Assembly (NCBI GenBank): GCA_030522415.1
Contig: CM060104.1
Span: 21,343,825-21,407,824 of the forward strand
DNA from: Channallabes apus
Taxonomy: Eukaryota > Chordata > Actinopteri > Siluriformes > Clariidae
DNA: 64,000 nt
Direction of reading: 5' to 3'
Positions within the stretch are counted from its first letter, which is position 1. The number at the start of each line of letters is the position of its first letter. The notes beneath the pieces are model-generated. The model saw only the letters and a list, made by a program, of their open reading frames with translations. It was not told the origin of the DNA and ran no database searches. Shown here in pieces: positions 62,371 through 64,000 of the stretch. A program made the position numbers and the translations under genes.

Positions 62371-62449
62371 GTACTTTCCCCTGAGCACCCGTCCACAGGA
62401 AACTCACCCTCCTCCTTATACACACACGGAATCAGACACACACACACAA

Positions 62450-62480
<31 letters not shown>

Positions 62481-63089
62481 CTTATTTTTTTCTTATCAAC
62501 AAATATCTGTGTGCGTGCAGTCCCGCTGCACACAGAGACCTGCAAACATGCACTCAAGAAAAACAAGAAATGGAGTCTTGTTTTCAGCCCTTATACTGAT
62601 ATGGAGGGAGAGTTTGTTGTTGGCGAGCGTTTCGTGTGCTTGGGTGCATGGGGGTTCACATTTGGCGTGAACGTGACTGTGTATGTGTTAGCTAGAGATT
62701 TTTTGTGTTGTTGTGTCAACCTTCATGTTTTCCTGTAATGGGTCATGGGTTTGTTGCATGTGCTGTCTTATGTAATGGGTTTCACATAGAGAGTTTCATG
62801 TAGAGTTTGGTGATGGCTCGTTACTTTTGGAGTTCTGGGTAATCTTAGTTTGGTGATTTTATTTTAGTAGATATGCACAAGGTTTTGACAAGTGAATTTC
62901 ATTTTTTTGACATATTTTGACATAGTGTGCATGCATGTATGTTCGTGTATCAGCTGGGGAATGGGGAACAAAATCGCAATGTTGAAAGGAATATATGATA
63001 AGTTTGACACCAAGCTTCATTTGTCCTGAAAATCTAGTTAGGCCACAAGAGCCTTGATTAACTAGCTTCAAAACATAAAGTAAAGGCAT
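62371..63089. other. Start of NBEAL2 intron 10
   Basis: (CA)n at 62435-62476, about 65 bp after the exon 10 donor. No further exon or element seen. Confidence 0.5.
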
Positions 63090-63620
63090 GCTGAGGCATG
63101 GCAGGTTTATTTACATAAGACATTTTATACACCGGCAAATCAAGGTGCTTTACAAAAATAGAAGCAACATAAAACAGAATGAAGAAATAAAAGACATATA
63201 ATACGGCTAAGTAAATAAGGTAGGAAATGTTCTACATGACATGGATAGAGATAGGTAAATAATTCATTCAATCACCACAACACCCACACAAAACTCCTGC
63301 CATGTTTGCTAACCATCGATTGGCCAAACCAGTATGAAACATTGTTTAGGACTTGTCATGAGATTTTGTCATGAGAATTCATTCATTTTATACAAAAAAA
63401 CACATTTGGACCACTTTGGAAAAACTGCCAGCTTATCCTCAATGTTTGAGATGCACACTTGAAACTCAACAGTCCACCTTTATAATATCAATAAATGATA
63501 AATGATCCAGAGGATACAGTGGCAGGGAAAACACCAAGAGATTACATGAGGACGAAACCTTGGGAGAAACCACCCTCATTTGAGTGATAAACAATAACGC
63601 TACCGTAAATTAATTTCTTT
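63090..63620 (-). repeat. LINE 3' UTR-related fragment
   Basis: GGCAAATCAAGGTGCTTTAC near 63137 and GGCAGGGAAAACACCAAGAG, GAAACCTTGGGAGAAACCAC (63520-63570) resemble, in reverse, the 3' UTR of the LINE at 25010-26312. Diverged; boundaries are approximate. Confidence 0.5.
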
Positions 63621-64000
63621 AATGGCTGTACGCTAAATAATCAAATGTGCAATTTCACAACATGACATCCATTGGATCAGTTGGAAATTGTGGACTAATA
63701 GTGCCAAAAGTCCTCTAAGTGTCAGAGATGACAAGAAATGCTGAGCTGTGTAAACTAATACAAAGTAGACTCATACCTACAGTATCAGGGGGAAATATCC
63801 CTACATTAGTTGATGCACAGCAGCTGCATTGCTGTAACTGCTCTTTAACACTTAATTTGTCATTTGGTTGTCTTCAGCTCTCTGTGAGCTTTCCCTTTTA
63901 AAATGTCTGTAGACGTTACTAAATTCAAATCTGATGTGTTATGAATGCACTTCTTTATGTTTTTTAACATGAAAAAGAAACATAATCAGAATTATTAAAA

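Noticed and set aside
62371..62670. Continuation of NBEAL2 exon 10 past 62370
   Set aside because: The frame stays open, but it runs into CA repeats and loses similarity to the family; a good CAG|GTACTT donor lies at 62370.

Overview
The window is vertebrate nuclear DNA, almost certainly from a teleost fish. It has spliced genes with long introns, dense (CA)n, (TA)n and (CT)n microsatellites, and a typical fish repeat load: Tc1/mariner, hAT, an L1/Tx1-type LINE, other LINE 3' ends and tRNA-derived SINEs. The GAGTGA/TCATTCATTC-tailed tRNA SINE is very abundant and resembles SINEs I associate with catfishes and other otophysans. The order is a guess; 'teleost' is firm. There is no bacterial, phage, CRISPR or operon content.

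Two protein-coding genes can be read, arranged head to head. On the minus strand, 363-21164 is the whole coding region of CCDC12 (homolog of the spliceosomal protein Cwf18): seven coding exons that splice in frame to 163 codons plus stop, with a 14.6 kb first intron. On the plus strand, from 33560 to beyond the right edge, is the 5' part of NBEAL2 (neurobeachin-like 2, a BEACH-family protein needed for platelet/thrombocyte alpha-granule formation): ten coding exons giving 378 codons, with a 20.3 kb first intron. From memory, human CCDC12 and NBEAL2 are also divergent neighbours, so this is conserved microsynteny and supports NBEAL2 rather than NBEAL1.

Layout: 1-3.1 kb, CCDC12 exons 7 to 3; 6.4 kb, exon 2; 6.5-21.1 kb, CCDC12 intron 1, with a 5'-truncated L1/Tx1 copy, a hAT MITE, a multiply nested Tc1/LINE/hAT stack, a tRNA SINE and a long-TIR Tc1 split by an unrecognised 1.09 kb TIR element; 21.1 kb, CCDC12 exon 1; 21.2-33.2 kb, intergenic, dominated by a Tc1/LINE nest and a full-length 5.8 kb L1/Tx1 element with both ORFs open and a perfect 16-bp target-site duplication; 33.2-33.6 kb, GC-rich NBEAL2 promoter and exon 1; 33.6-53.9 kb, NBEAL2 intron 1 (an almost intact Tc1 with one stop codon, several SINEs, local duplications); 53.9-62.4 kb, NBEAL2 exons 2-10; 62.4-64 kb, intron 10.

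The two genes have no obvious shared pathway. I found no convincing new multi-gene system. The items most worth a second look are the intact LINE, the unrecognised nested TIR element at 18813-19900, the one-mutation Tc1 transposase, the nested hAT stack, a GC-AG intron in NBEAL2, and an ETS/GATA motif cluster in NBEAL2 intron 1. All homology calls are from memory of protein families; no search was run.
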